This document shows, piece by piece, positions 8,946 to 16,578 of a stretch of 64,000 nucleotides of DNA. Every line of letters starts with the position of its first letter. Within the stretch, counting starts at the first letter, position 1. Made by a program: the position numbers and the translations under genes. The notes beneath the pieces are model-generated. The model had not been told where the DNA came from, did not search any database, and saw only the letters and a program-made list of their open reading frames with translations. Location of the stretch: the NCBI GenBank assembly GCA_047495785.1, contig JBLDXI010000054.1, forward strand, positions 1 through 64,000. Direction: 5' to 3'. Source of the DNA: Lepidodermella squamata (lineage: Eukaryota > Gastrotricha).

Positions 8946-9989
8946 ATGCCGCTACGCGAATTAACAACTGATGAACAAATTCGAATTCTTGAAGATTTAG
9001 ATAAGCAGGAGAAGATGTACGACCGACACTTGGCCATGGTTAAAGGTGATGTATATGCTTTAAAGTATAAGCATAGTGTAAATGTTGAACCCGATCCCCT
9101 TACAGCTTTGCATGAGACTTACAGGCAGATGCCAACTGTAGAGGCAATAAGATCCGTTGCCAAGGAGCTCAAACAAACAGCAAAGAGAAGCTTACCAACA
9201 GCTAATCACCCGCATCACCTAGAAGCGGTATTACCAAAGGCGGAACCGACAACTGAAGAGGCGAAGGAATCAGTGGAGGACATAGTTTTGAAGAGACATA
9301 ACTTCCCCACAGCTAAAGAAATTGAAGAGGCTGGGGCTGACCCCGCGCATATTATTGTATCTCTTTCGCACTATAATAAAAATGTGTTGGGCTCCCAACT
9401 AGCTCAGCTCACTAAAAAAGGATACAAAGACTCTCCACAGTATCAATCGATTCAAAATGATATACAGATTTTGAAAAACTTCAAGAACTCGTTGCTTGAG
9501 ACATTTGAGAATCAAAGGGTGCTACTTGAGAAAACTGGTACAGGTATATCCAACAATTATTTGAAGATTGGTAGGTTTTACGCCAGAAAAGACGACATAA
9601 AGCGAGGGGTTTTAAGGATTCGCAAGAAGAATAAAGGCAAAGTGCAAGGTTTAGCCGATATAGACATAAGTGATGGTGTCAAACAATTGCTCTTGAAAAG
9701 GTACAATCCGAAGGTGAACTTTTCCAAGCAAGACTATGATCAATACCAAAAAATTTGTGAACTGACTGGATATCGACCAAAACCCCATTCTAAAATCTGG
9801 AACAGAATTTACGTGACTGATGTTGTTGATGCCCAAAAGAGGCTCGTAAACGCGATTGGTGAAATCAGAGCGGGAAACAATAACGCTGAAATATATAACG
9901 AAGTTGTTAGTATTGCAGATTTTCTTTTGAAGAACAATAGATTGACCAAAGCTGAATACGAAAATCTAATAACAATGGTAAATGGGTGA
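8946..9989 (+). CDS. Polinton virion-block protein of unknown function
   Basis: 347 aa from the ATG at 8946 (the frame is open further up but only from GTG 8886). Charged, mostly helical, with likely coiled-coil segments (about 1-40 and 150-215) and a basic stretch near 225-255. No catalytic motif recognised. It sits between ATPase and penton, a place where Polintons carry a lineage-specific gene, and its stop overlaps the penton start by 8 bp. A structural or scaffold role is inference from position. Confidence 0.7.
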   Translation: MPLRELTTDEQIRILEDLDKQEKMYDRHLAMVKGDVYALKYKHSVNVEPDPLTALHETYRQMPTVEAIRSVAKELKQTAKRSLPTANHPHHLEAVLPKAEPTTEEAKESVEDIVLKRHNFPTAKEIEEAGADPAHIIVSLSHYNKNVLGSQLAQLTKKGYKDSPQYQSIQNDIQILKNFKNSLLETFENQRVLLEKTGTGISNNYLKIGRFYARKDDIKRGVLRIRKKNKGKVQGLADIDISDGVKQLLLKRYNPKVNFSKQDYDQYQKICELTGYRPKPHSKIWNRIYVTDVVDAQKRLVNAIGEIRAGNNNAEIYNEVVSIADFLLKNNRLTKAEYENLITMVNG

Positions 9990-10722
9990 TCCAATATTTC
10001 TGCCTTTGGAATATTACTGCAATAACAGATCGGACGCCAGCAACGTCATCGATCGTTACCTAAATGATAAGATCGATTTCACAAAGCGCAGCATCGCCGT
10101 TTCATATATTCACTTTTACGATGTTTTTTATAATGTATCACAGGCTTCAGGTAATAGTAAGCTCAGATATAAAGATCCAGAAGATGCGACTTTTGAAATA
10201 CGATTTCCTGATGGAACCTTCACTTTTCGTGATTATAACAATTATATTCACTTTGTTATGAAAGGAAACGGCCATTTCAAGACCATCGATGGCTCAGAAG
10301 TTTACGGCATAAGCTTATCTGTCAATACTGTTCTGAATAAACTGAGCTTTCGAATTCAACCAGGTTACGCTCTTCTGATCGAGCATGATGCTACGTCTGA
10401 ATTTCTAGGTGTAGACAAAGGCGAATTCCGAGCAGATTTTAATGGGCAACATATTCCTAACATCACGATGTCAAATGACTCAATGTTTGTTCACTGTAAC
10501 GTCGTCAATAATAGCCTAGTCCCGGAGGTTAGTGATGTCATCTTCACCTGTCCGATTAACAAAAATTTCGGTCAACACGTTAACATTGTTCCAAATGAGA
10601 AACGTTACTTGTCCTGTACGAATGCTAATACACAAAACATAAAAATAACGCTCACCACCCAGGCTGGTGCAACACTGGAGATGACTGAAAGAAAATGGGG
10701 TATTGGTCTAGATATTCGCTAG
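9982..10722 (+). CDS. Minor capsid (penton-type) protein
   Basis: 246 aa. Beta-rich sequence (for example FEIRFPDGTFTFRDYNNYI and the FRIQPGYALLIEH region) of the kind seen in Polinton minor capsid proteins, which are single-jelly-roll pentons closing the icosahedral vertices. The start is an ATG overlapping the previous stop. It is followed closely by a small basic protein and the major capsid gene, the usual Polinton order. No breaks. Confidence 0.78.
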   Translation: MGDPIFLPLEYYCNNRSDASNVIDRYLNDKIDFTKRSIAVSYIHFYDVFYNVSQASGNSKLRYKDPEDATFEIRFPDGTFTFRDYNNYIHFVMKGNGHFKTIDGSEVYGISLSVNTVLNKLSFRIQPGYALLIEHDATSEFLGVDKGEFRADFNGQHIPNITMSNDSMFVHCNVVNNSLVPEVSDVIFTCPINKNFGQHVNIVPNEKRYLSCTNANTQNIKITLTTQAGATLEMTERKWGIGLDIR

Positions 10723-10745
10723 CTTTTTCTAGTTACTTTGTTATA

Positions 10746-11045
10746 ATGAAAAATCGCAGAACTAAAGCATATGTCGTAGGACGCGGTTACGTAGACATCG
10801 CAAGAAATATGCTCGACAAATTGACTGGTGTCTTACCGGTTCAGACTTTAGCCAAATCAGCTCTTTCAAAGGCAGCGGAAGTTGCCGGTGACAAAATAGG
10901 TGCATATGCCGCAAATAAACTTGCAGACAAAGTTATGCCGGCAAAGCCAGCTGAGCGCTCTATTCAGGCTATTGAGGAGCTTGAGAAGAAAATCAAAAGA
11001 GACATCGATAATTACACCGGAACAGGCTTTAAGCTGATACGCTAA
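10746..11045 (+). CDS. Small basic virion-associated protein
   Basis: 99 aa from the ATG at 10746, taken instead of the upstream ATG at 10695, which lies inside the penton gene. The chosen start follows TTATA directly, as at other element genes. Basic N-terminus (MKNRRTKAYVVGRG), an Ala-rich amphipathic helix about 35-65, a charged helix about 70-90 and a GTGFKLIR tail. It lies between the two capsid genes with 23- and 19-bp gaps, so a core or membrane-active virion peptide is plausible. No named family. Confidence 0.6.
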   Translation: MKNRRTKAYVVGRGYVDIARNMLDKLTGVLPVQTLAKSALSKAAEVAGDKIGAYAANKLADKVMPAKPAERSIQAIEELEKKIKRDIDNYTGTGFKLIR

Positions 11046-11064
11046 ATATCTAATGCATATATAA

Positions 11065-12438
11065 ATGCTTCAATCCGAAATAGTGAACTGTCTCTTTGAG
11101 AGCCCGACCATAGATGATCGGCAGTTCGAAAGGAAAAGCTGGGCCGAGGTTTGTGCAACAAGCTTTATACAGGATCAGCCCTCTCAGCCTTCTCGCCTTA
11201 TCTTTTCTACATATAACTTGCGTGAGTTGTTTATATTGCCGAGGGAAGCCTATATCCAGTTGACTGTTGAGTTCCGACGAAACGATAGTCAGGCTTTCAA
11301 AGCAACCGACAAGTACGCAATTAGGAACCATGTTATATCCATGTTTGAAACAGTTGAAGTGCAAGTAGGTGATAATGATAACCAGGTAGAGCAAACACGT
11401 TATAACGAACACTGGAGCTCGTTGCTGGGCGTTATTCACTGGTCTGATGACTATGCGCGAAGTCTTGGGGAAGAATCACTTTTCGCCAGAGACTACCCAG
11501 CCCATGTCAATTATGATATGACTCCTGAAGTTACAGCAGAAAGTTTCGACCCTGCGAAGAACAGCTGCAACGAGGGACTACTCTTGAGATCTTTGTATGT
11601 TAAGGATCATAAGATGGTTGTCACACTTTACTTAAGGGACATTCCTTTCTTCCAAAATTATTTTGGGATGTGGACCAAGGCGAGATTTCGTGTGATATTA
11701 ACACCAAATTACACCAAACCCATAGTCGCAGCCATAGGGAAAAACGATGATTTGCCGGAAGGGATGCATTTCCAAATTTCGTCAGCTTATATGTTTATTC
11801 CGGAAGTCACATTGATGCCTGAAACTAGAGCACGCATTTTGAAAGCCTTCAATACGGGTCTCACGAAACTTTACAAATGGCAATCGCTAGAATGCTTTCA
11901 GAGCCCCCAGTTTGCTGTGAATAGTTCATCGGTACAATGGACAATCACATCTGAGATGAAAAAACCAAGCTGGCTGTATATTGTATTCTTGCAAGACTTC
12001 TCAGACGCAGAGTATCAAACAAAACTGACACAAATTTACACTCAGTGGAATATATTCAGCTACTCTCTCATGATAAACAATAAGGAGGCGTTTGCCGAGG
12101 CCAACATGAACTTTTCCCGCTTCAACGCTCACCGGCTCTATAACTATATTAAGGAAAACATGAACCATTTCAATGATCGTGAAAGCACGAACACTGGTAG
12201 TCAGCTTAGTTACCTTGATTTTTGTCGATTTTACCGTTTCCTGGCATTCAATCTGGAAAGTGTAGATGCCGGTGCTATATATAATTCACGCGGTGACCAA
12301 AGCGTGAGCGTCACATTCAAAGCTAGAATCAGCCCTGTCGATAAGCCATTAGTTATGTTTTGTTTTATTTTTAGAGAAAAAGAAATAGGCTTCAACTACA
12401 AAGACGACAAGCTCGAGATAAGCCTTAACATGCTCTGA
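11065..12438 (+). CDS. MCP: Major capsid protein (double jelly-roll, hexon-type)
   Basis: 457 aa. Recognised as the Polinton/adintovirus MCP by an N-terminus built around FERKSWAEV, the LIFSTYNLRELFILPREAYIQL-like strand region near 45-70, the LYLRDIPFFQ segment near 190-200 and overall length and position. Trimers of this fold tile the capsid. The ATG is preceded by TATATAA. The frame is intact over the whole length, so the element could still encode a capsid. Confidence 0.87.
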   Translation: MLQSEIVNCLFESPTIDDRQFERKSWAEVCATSFIQDQPSQPSRLIFSTYNLRELFILPREAYIQLTVEFRRNDSQAFKATDKYAIRNHVISMFETVEVQVGDNDNQVEQTRYNEHWSSLLGVIHWSDDYARSLGEESLFARDYPAHVNYDMTPEVTAESFDPAKNSCNEGLLLRSLYVKDHKMVVTLYLRDIPFFQNYFGMWTKARFRVILTPNYTKPIVAAIGKNDDLPEGMHFQISSAYMFIPEVTLMPETRARILKAFNTGLTKLYKWQSLECFQSPQFAVNSSSVQWTITSEMKKPSWLYIVFLQDFSDAEYQTKLTQIYTQWNIFSYSLMINNKEAFAEANMNFSRFNAHRLYNYIKENMNHFNDRESTNTGSQLSYLDFCRFYRFLAFNLESVDAGAIYNSRGDQSVSVTFKARISPVDKPLVMFCFIFREKEIGFNYKDDKLEISLNML

Positions 12439-12459
12439 ATTTTCTAACTTAGAATAATA

Positions 12460-13038
12460 ATGACTAAATACATTCCATTCGACATTAAACTAACAGAGAC
12501 ACAGAGAAGAGCATTTCAAAAACCAGGCCAAGTTGTATTGCGTTTCACAATTGATCAGCTTCTTGCAGATCCAAATGGTTCCAAGTTGTTGTTGACGCAA
12601 AGGCAGATAGATAAAGTAATGAAGAGCAAACAAAGGATGAAAGGGCTTGATATTAAACTGAGCAAAACTCAGCTCCGGAAGAATCAGTCTGGCGGGTTCC
12701 TGTTACCAGCGCTTGCCGCAGCTTCCAAATTTATAGCACCTGTAGCTGTTGCAGCGCTGAGCGGCCTTGCCAGTTCCCTCGCCAGTACAGCAGCTGACAA
12801 GATCGTAGGCAAAGGCGTGTCGCTGACAATACCAAAAGAGGATTTAAATGAACTGCAAAAGGCGGTTTCGCTTCTGGAATCCCGACAAATTGTGCCTGCT
12901 GGCAGTAGTAAGGCAATTAAAAGCCATATAGAGCAACAGGGTGGAGCTTTTATCTTGCCGCTTGTATCAAGCTTACTGGGTGCATTCCTTCCGACCTTAT
13001 TCGGAAAAGGGGTTTATATGCCGTGGGAAAAAAACTGA
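12460..13038 (+). CDS. Minor virion protein with hydrophobic segments and adenain-like cleavage sites
   Basis: 192 aa. Residues 1-70 are basic and polar. QSGG (76-79) then opens a hydrophobic Ala-rich segment (80-112), and QQGG (159-162) opens a second hydrophobic segment (163-182). Both Q-x-G-G sites fit the adenovirus protease consensus (M/I/L/N/Q)-x-G-G, so release of membrane-active peptides by the neighbouring protease is likely, in the manner of adenovirus pVI or pX. The last codons run through an A AAA AAC heptamer straight into the UGA stop; the protease reads on in the -1 frame. Function is inferred from position and motifs. Confidence 0.7.
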   Translation: MTKYIPFDIKLTETQRRAFQKPGQVVLRFTIDQLLADPNGSKLLLTQRQIDKVMKSKQRMKGLDIKLSKTQLRKNQSGGFLLPALAAASKFIAPVAVAALSGLASSLASTAADKIVGKGVSLTIPKEDLNELQKAVSLLESRQIVPAGSSKAIKSHIEQQGGAFILPLVSSLLGAFLPTLFGKGVYMPWEKN

Positions 13039-13481
13039 CAAATACCGGGTTTTATCCCCTATCCAATCTTGAGATAACCGAAGCTTTGAAGAGGCTCCTC
13101 GGAAAAGACTTCAAGGGCTGTTATGCTCGGGATGACCTTCCTGATAAACTTGAACGAGGATATTACGTCATTAACCTGGACGATAAAGTTAACCGCGGAA
13201 GTCATTGGGTCTCAATGGCTGTGAAGTCGACTGAAATAATCTACTTCGATAGCTTCGGGTTTATATGCCCTAATGAGATCATTAAGCGTCGCGGCAAACG
13301 AGTTATTTGGTATTCCACACATGATATACAACATCCTGGCTCTGTTGCATGTGGCTTCTATGCCATTTACTTTCTAAGAGAATTAGGTAAAGGTAGGGAT
13401 AAGTTAGCTATTTTGCTAGACTTCAATAACACCGGGTCACCGCACAATGATGACTTACTGAAAAATCTATTGTTAAGCTAG
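13023..13481 (+). CDS. PRO: Adenain-like cysteine protease (probably made by -1 frameshift)
   Basis: About 150 aa of open frame. Catalytic set of the C5/Ulp1-like family: His in GSHWVSM (about residue 61), Asp in YFDSFG (about 76), a Gln before HPGSVACG and Cys in VACGFYAIYF (about 112). Numbers count from the frame opening at 13023. It matures virion proteins. Start problem: the frame opens at a GTG and has no ATG before the catalytic His, and the first ATG (SMAVK) would remove it. The frame is -1 to the upstream virion gene, with a perfect slippery heptamer at the overlap, so expression as a readthrough product is the preferred model. Alternatives: GTG initiation, splicing, or a missing base in the A7 run at 13028-13034. 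Confidence 0.85.
   Translation: MGKKLTNTGFYPLSNLEITEALKRLLGKDFKGCYARDDLPDKLERGYYVINLDDKVNRGSHWVSMAVKSTEIIYFDSFGFICPNEIIKRRGKRVIWYSTHDIQHPGSVACGFYAIYFLRELGKGRDKLAILLDFNNTGSPHNDDLLKNLLLS
13029..13035 (+). promoter_or_regulatory. Candidate -1 ribosomal frameshift site A AAA AAC
   Basis: In the frame of the 12460 gene the bases fall as A|AAA|AAC followed at once by TGA (13036-13038). A -1 slip puts ribosomes exactly into the protease frame at 13035. This heptamer is one of the strongest known eukaryotic slippery sites. Downstream, CCGA...TCGG and GAGG/CCTC pairings around 13077-13105 offer a modest stem, but I cannot fold it here. Confidence 0.6.
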
Positions 13482-13483
13482 AT

Positions 13484-13663
13484 ATGTATTGCCTGCATTG
13501 TAGGAAAAACACTAAATCAGTGAATGAGCAGCAATTAGCCACTCGTAATAACCGAGCTCTCATGACAGGATCTTGTACACTCTGCGGTATGACAAAGTAT
13601 AAATTCATAAGAATGTTAAAGAGAAACGCCATCGTAGATAAAAAGGATGCAAGCGTCCGTTGA
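13484..13663 (+). CDS. Small CxxC...CxxC zinc protein
   Basis: 59 aa, too short for most ORF screens. The ATG is 2 bp after the protease stop. Two zinc-binding pairs, CLHC (3-6) and CTLC (31-34), with a Thr/Asn-rich stretch between, and a basic C-terminus. Small proteins of this build (MYC..C...C..CG) recur in Polintons and related viruses. Its last 17 bp overlap the next gene. Likely a zinc-ribbon accessory protein; role unknown. Confidence 0.72.
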   Translation: MYCLHCRKNTKSVNEQQLATRNNRALMTGSCTLCGMTKYKFIRMLKRNAIVDKKDASVR

Positions 13664-14153
13664 AGATGAATTGAAGAGACTGATGGATAATTTTGAGAAT
13701 TCTAAATCAGTGAGAAAGACATTTTCTACCATGCCTTACGTGTATTGCGATGCGTGTGCCACAGAACTTTTGCTTGACGAAAGGGCGAATTTCAACGTAT
13801 GCCCAAACTGCGGTTTATGTTATCCATACTGTGAGCACTCCCCGCCATTCAAATTAGTACCTTACAAACGAAAATGGCATTTAATGACTGTAATTAAAAA
13901 GCGCGGTATAGAAATGCTACCTCCTCAACTTGAGAGGCTGATGTCGAGCTTTATCAAGTTTGACTCGGGCTATGCAGAACTCTTTCCCGATCAAAATATG
14001 ATGCACCTTGACTTTGTTATCAAAGCTCTGGCTCAGGAACATGGATACGACCTTGTGGCACAGAGCGTACACGTGAAATCGGTTAACGATAAGACGCTGA
14101 GGCAATGGCGGAATAAGTATAATCTAGTCATCGCTCATTATGAGATCGAATGA
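13647..14153 (+). CDS. Zinc-ribbon protein, possibly VLTF3-like late transcription factor
   Basis: 168 aa. CDAC (34-37) and CPNC (52-55) plus nearby Cys residues (C59, C63) make a zinc ribbon. It is followed by a YKRKWHLMTVIKKRG segment, which resembles the YKR.NHF..WL block after the ribbon in poxvirus late transcription factor VLTF3 homologues, and by helical C-terminal sequence. Known: VLTF3-like proteins occur in several large and mid-size DNA viruses. The match is from memory and weak, so a generic zinc protein is the fallback. Overlaps the genes on both sides. Confidence 0.5.
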   Translation: MQASVEDELKRLMDNFENSKSVRKTFSTMPYVYCDACATELLLDERANFNVCPNCGLCYPYCEHSPPFKLVPYKRKWHLMTVIKKRGIEMLPPQLERLMSSFIKFDSGYAELFPDQNMMHLDFVIKALAQEHGYDLVAQSVHVKSVNDKTLRQWRNKYNLVIAHYEIE

Positions 14154-14799
14154 AATATTCATTCCAAGTGAATGGTTTGAAAATACTCGACAGGCAGCAA
14201 TTTATTTGAGGGCAGACGGCAGTACTCCATTCGCGGCAAACCTAAACGCGAATAGCTACTGCATCGAAAATTTGGGCGGCCCCGTTTTCGACAACGATGC
14301 TGTAAGCAAAAATTGGGTTGAGCGAAGTTGTTTAATGATTCAATCCGATCAGACTGTTGACTTTAAAAATGCTAGGCTCACGAACATCCATCCACCAATA
14401 AATCCAAACGATGGCGCGATTCGGGCTTCCAGATTGATATGCTCTGGCAAGGTTTCTCTTGCGCGCGAGAATAAGCTAAGTTTTGATAACATGATTTCCG
14501 GAATGCCTGAAGTAAGCGATAGCTTAGTGTTTCGGGCAGACTTAACAGCCAGAGTGGAAATGTGGTTCCGGCTGGACGACAACAGAGCCACATCCTTCAC
14601 CCTTGATTTCTTCAAAAACAACGGTAACTTGTTCTCGAAATACTTCAACTATAACAATGTTAATTTGGAGAGCAGCAATGAATACTGTTCCTTTATAGAG
14701 CGATTCCGATTGAATGATAGCTTAACGGTTATTGCAGCAGCTGACGAAAGCATACAACTGTCATACATTTTGATTATTTCTAACCTAAAGAATACGTGA
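14140..14799 (+). CDS. Fibre-like protein
   Basis: 219 aa, start overlapping the previous stop by 14 bp. Residues about 25-65 (ADGSTPFAANLNANSYCIENLGGP...DAVSKNWV) follow the pattern LN(M/A)N...I.NL..P...DAV.K..V common at the head of phage and virophage tail or fibre proteins. The C-terminal 100 residues are beta-rich and polar, fitting a trimeric knob. A receptor-binding or surface spike role is inferred. No break. Confidence 0.5.
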   Translation: MRSNEIFIPSEWFENTRQAAIYLRADGSTPFAANLNANSYCIENLGGPVFDNDAVSKNWVERSCLMIQSDQTVDFKNARLTNIHPPINPNDGAIRASRLICSGKVSLARENKLSFDNMISGMPEVSDSLVFRADLTARVEMWFRLDDNRATSFTLDFFKNNGNLFSKYFNYNNVNLESSNEYCSFIERFRLNDSLTVIAAADESIQLSYILIISNLKNT

Positions 14800-14813
14800 T
14801 AAATATATTCAGA

Positions 14814-15395
14814 ATGAATGACAACCAGCTAAAAACAGTAGATAGTATTTACCCCACTGCTCCTAGACTACAAATGTCTTCTACTCAAGAGTTCAGGCTT
14901 GCTGAGCTCCGGCGCCTAAATGATGTTTTCAACACAGAAATATCGAAAAGAAAGAAGCTTTATAATAGGTATTCCCGTTTTTCGTCAATTTGCAAAGCTA
15001 CTATTCATGGAATAACGGGCGGCACAACATCGCTTGCTATTGGTGGAATCGCACTACTGTCACTTGGCCTCCCAACCGGTATAATGTTGGAGATTACTGC
15101 AGCTTCGGGCGGCATGGTCATACTAGCTCTCAACCTGCTTGACTTAAAGTTCGAAAGGAAAGCCGAAAAACATGAAAGAATCGCCACTCTTGCCATGTCG
15201 AAAGCCAACTCAATAGGCGACATGATCAAAACAGCCCTGGAAGATAACCACATCAGTGACACTGAGTATCAGGTTATTATGAGAGAAAACGAGAAATTCC
15301 ATGATATGAAAAAGTTGCTTCAGAAGAGTTTAAACTGTGACCGCACGCAGATATTTCTTGAGGAACTGAAAAAGCACGGTGTGAACGTCCCTTGA
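14814..15395 (+). CDS. Membrane hairpin / coiled-coil virion-block protein
   Basis: 193 aa from the ATG at 14814 (an upstream GTG at 14796 overlaps the previous gene). Two adjacent hydrophobic segments (about residues 72-92 and 95-113, rich in Gly/Ala/Leu) form a likely membrane hairpin. Before and after are charged helices; the segment RKAEKHERIATLAMSK...IGDMIKTALEDNHISDTEY is a type I recall from Polinton-like loci of other invertebrates, where it sits beside a fibre-like gene as here. Function unknown; a spike anchor or membrane-remodelling protein is possible. Confidence 0.6.
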   Translation: MNDNQLKTVDSIYPTAPRLQMSSTQEFRLAELRRLNDVFNTEISKRKKLYNRYSRFSSICKATIHGITGGTTSLAIGGIALLSLGLPTGIMLEITAASGGMVILALNLLDLKFERKAEKHERIATLAMSKANSIGDMIKTALEDNHISDTEYQVIMRENEKFHDMKKLLQKSLNCDRTQIFLEELKKHGVNVP

Positions 15396-15396
15396 G

Positions 15397-15651
15397 CTAG
15401 CGAAAAGGCGAGTAAAATATCACACGTTTCTTTGGTGTTCTAACTACTTTAGCATGATTGCCTTTGATTTTCGAAGGCTTTTTAATTCTATCCCTATTCA
15501 CAAAATACCCTAGCAACGCGACGATTACACTCAATGCAACAAAAATGCGTTGAAGCTGGGTGTTCGTCCTTAAGCAGTCGATCTGAAGTTCTCTTACAAG
15601 CACCTTAATATATGAGATTATTTCTTCTTGGGCACTCGAGTAAGTATTCAT
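15397..15651 (-). CDS. Small single-pass membrane protein
   Basis: 84 aa, ATG at 15651. One transmembrane segment at about 36-52 (IFVALSVIVALLGYFV) and a strongly basic tail (RDRIKKPSKIKG). It is convergent with the 14814 gene, the two stop codons being separated by 1 bp. Part of a three-gene minus-strand block at the element's right end. No family recognised. Confidence 0.55.
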   Translation of the reverse strand: MNTYSSAQEEIISYIKVLVRELQIDCLRTNTQLQRIFVALSVIVALLGYFVNRDRIKKPSKIKGNHAKVVRTPKKRVIFYSPFR

Positions 15652-15669
15652 TAAGTATTAAAACGATTT

Positions 15670-16005
15670 TTATTTTTCTCGTCGCGCCCTCATTTCAGCT
15701 ATGAATTTCTCTATATCTGACTTCCTTTTCTGTCGCCGTTCATACAGCTCAGCTTTGCGCCTCTGGCTCTGTAACTTACGGTCGTTATCTTCTTTTTCCC
15801 TTGCAGTCAGCAAATCGCTGTATTTCTGTTCAATGACAGCCTTCTCGTTCTCCAAAGTCTTAATACGGGTATTTGAGGACTGTCTCTTGAGCGAGGAATA
15901 CTGATCGCTGATAATCTCAACTTCCTGCTTCAGTTTGTTGATATCTTCATCCTTCTCATCGACAATTTCATCGACCTCTGTGTATGAAAGAAATCCTTTC
16001 TCCAT
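15670..16005 (-). CDS. Coiled-coil protein
   Basis: 111 aa, nearly all one charged coiled coil: heptad-like IDKLKQEVEII and similar runs from about residue 10 to 100, with E/K/R dominant in the second half. The ATG at 16005 is preceded by AT-rich sequence. It lies between the membrane and HTH genes with gaps of 18 and 7 bp. Structural or adaptor role possible; not recognised. Confidence 0.55.
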   Translation of the reverse strand: MEKGFLSYTEVDEIVDEKDEDINKLKQEVEIISDQYSSLKRQSSNTRIKTLENEKAVIEQKYSDLLTAREKEDNDRKLQSQRRKAELYERRQKRKSDIEKFIAEMRARREK

Positions 16006-16012
16006 GCTTATA

Positions 16013-16270
16013 TTATTTACCGAGAAATCTTCTTCTTAGCAGGTAAGCTTTCTTGCCGCCGACATGGGTGACATCATTTGGAATCAGACTGACGTTGATG
16101 CCACCGCCCTTCAACGATGAGAACCGTTGTTGTTTGCCTAAATGATAGTAAATCGTGCCTCTGCTGAGTCCCACTTCAGCTGCGATTTCATCTACTGTCT
16201 TGGAGCTATTCTGATATTCATGGATTGCTTGGCTGATTTTGTCTGGATTTATTGCCTTGCGACGAAGCAT
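16013..16270 (-). CDS. Helix-turn-helix DNA-binding protein
   Basis: 85 aa. Residues about 8-46 form a homeodomain-like/resolvase-type HTH (KISQAIHEYQNSSKTVDEIAAEVGLS...IYYHL). The rest is short and basic at the end. It may be a transposase-type or regulatory DNA-binding protein of the element. Its promoter region (16271 onward) is extremely AT-rich. Confidence in the HTH is good; its role is unknown. Confidence 0.65.
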   Translation of the reverse strand: MLRRKAINPDKISQAIHEYQNSSKTVDEIAAEVGLSRGTIYYHLGKQQRFSSLKGGGINVSLIPNDVTHVGGKKAYLLRRRFLGK

Positions 16271-16578
16271 CTTATATTTATTTGAGAAATTTAAATATTT
16301 AAATATTTCAATGTTCCATAGTTCAAATGTTCAAACTAAATAAAGGATGTCATCAGCCAATTTATATATTAAAATATTTTAACATTTGTATGTTGAAATG
16401 CGGATTGTTACTTCTGCAATCGATTGGCTTCAACGCCCGATGGAGTCACGTCATGAAAAGGAGAAGCTGCAAGAGATGTTGCTTCCCTCAAGTAACTCGC
16501 TGATTTGCGTAAATGAACAATGAACTATTCTTAAATTGAGGTAAATTTAAAAGTCAAAATGGGATGCAGTCAACAATT
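16271..16578. other. AT-rich right flank of the Polinton
   Basis: Contains near-palindromic runs (AAATATTTAAATATTT around 16292-16308; TTAAAATATTTTAA at 16369-16382). This is where a right terminal inverted repeat would be expected, but I find no inverted copy of it in 1-2100. No gene. Confidence 0.5.

Larger units (their letters stand above)
1828..16270. mobile_element. Polinton/Maverick (adintovirus-like) integrated element
   Basis: About 14.4 kb with the full Polinton core: protein-primed PolB, rve integrase with chromodomain, A32-like packaging ATPase, adenain-like protease, double-jelly-roll major capsid and penton-type minor capsid, plus about ten small genes. PolB and the integrase are on minus; the morphogenesis block 8053-15395 is on plus with gaps of a few bases or overlaps; three small genes at the right end are on minus. 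All recognised ORFs are open, apart from the frame break before the protease, which may be programmed. Limits given are those of the outermost ORFs. I could not find terminal inverted repeats or a target duplication by eye, so the true ends are unknown and a TIR-less or truncated copy is possible. Confidence 0.92.
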
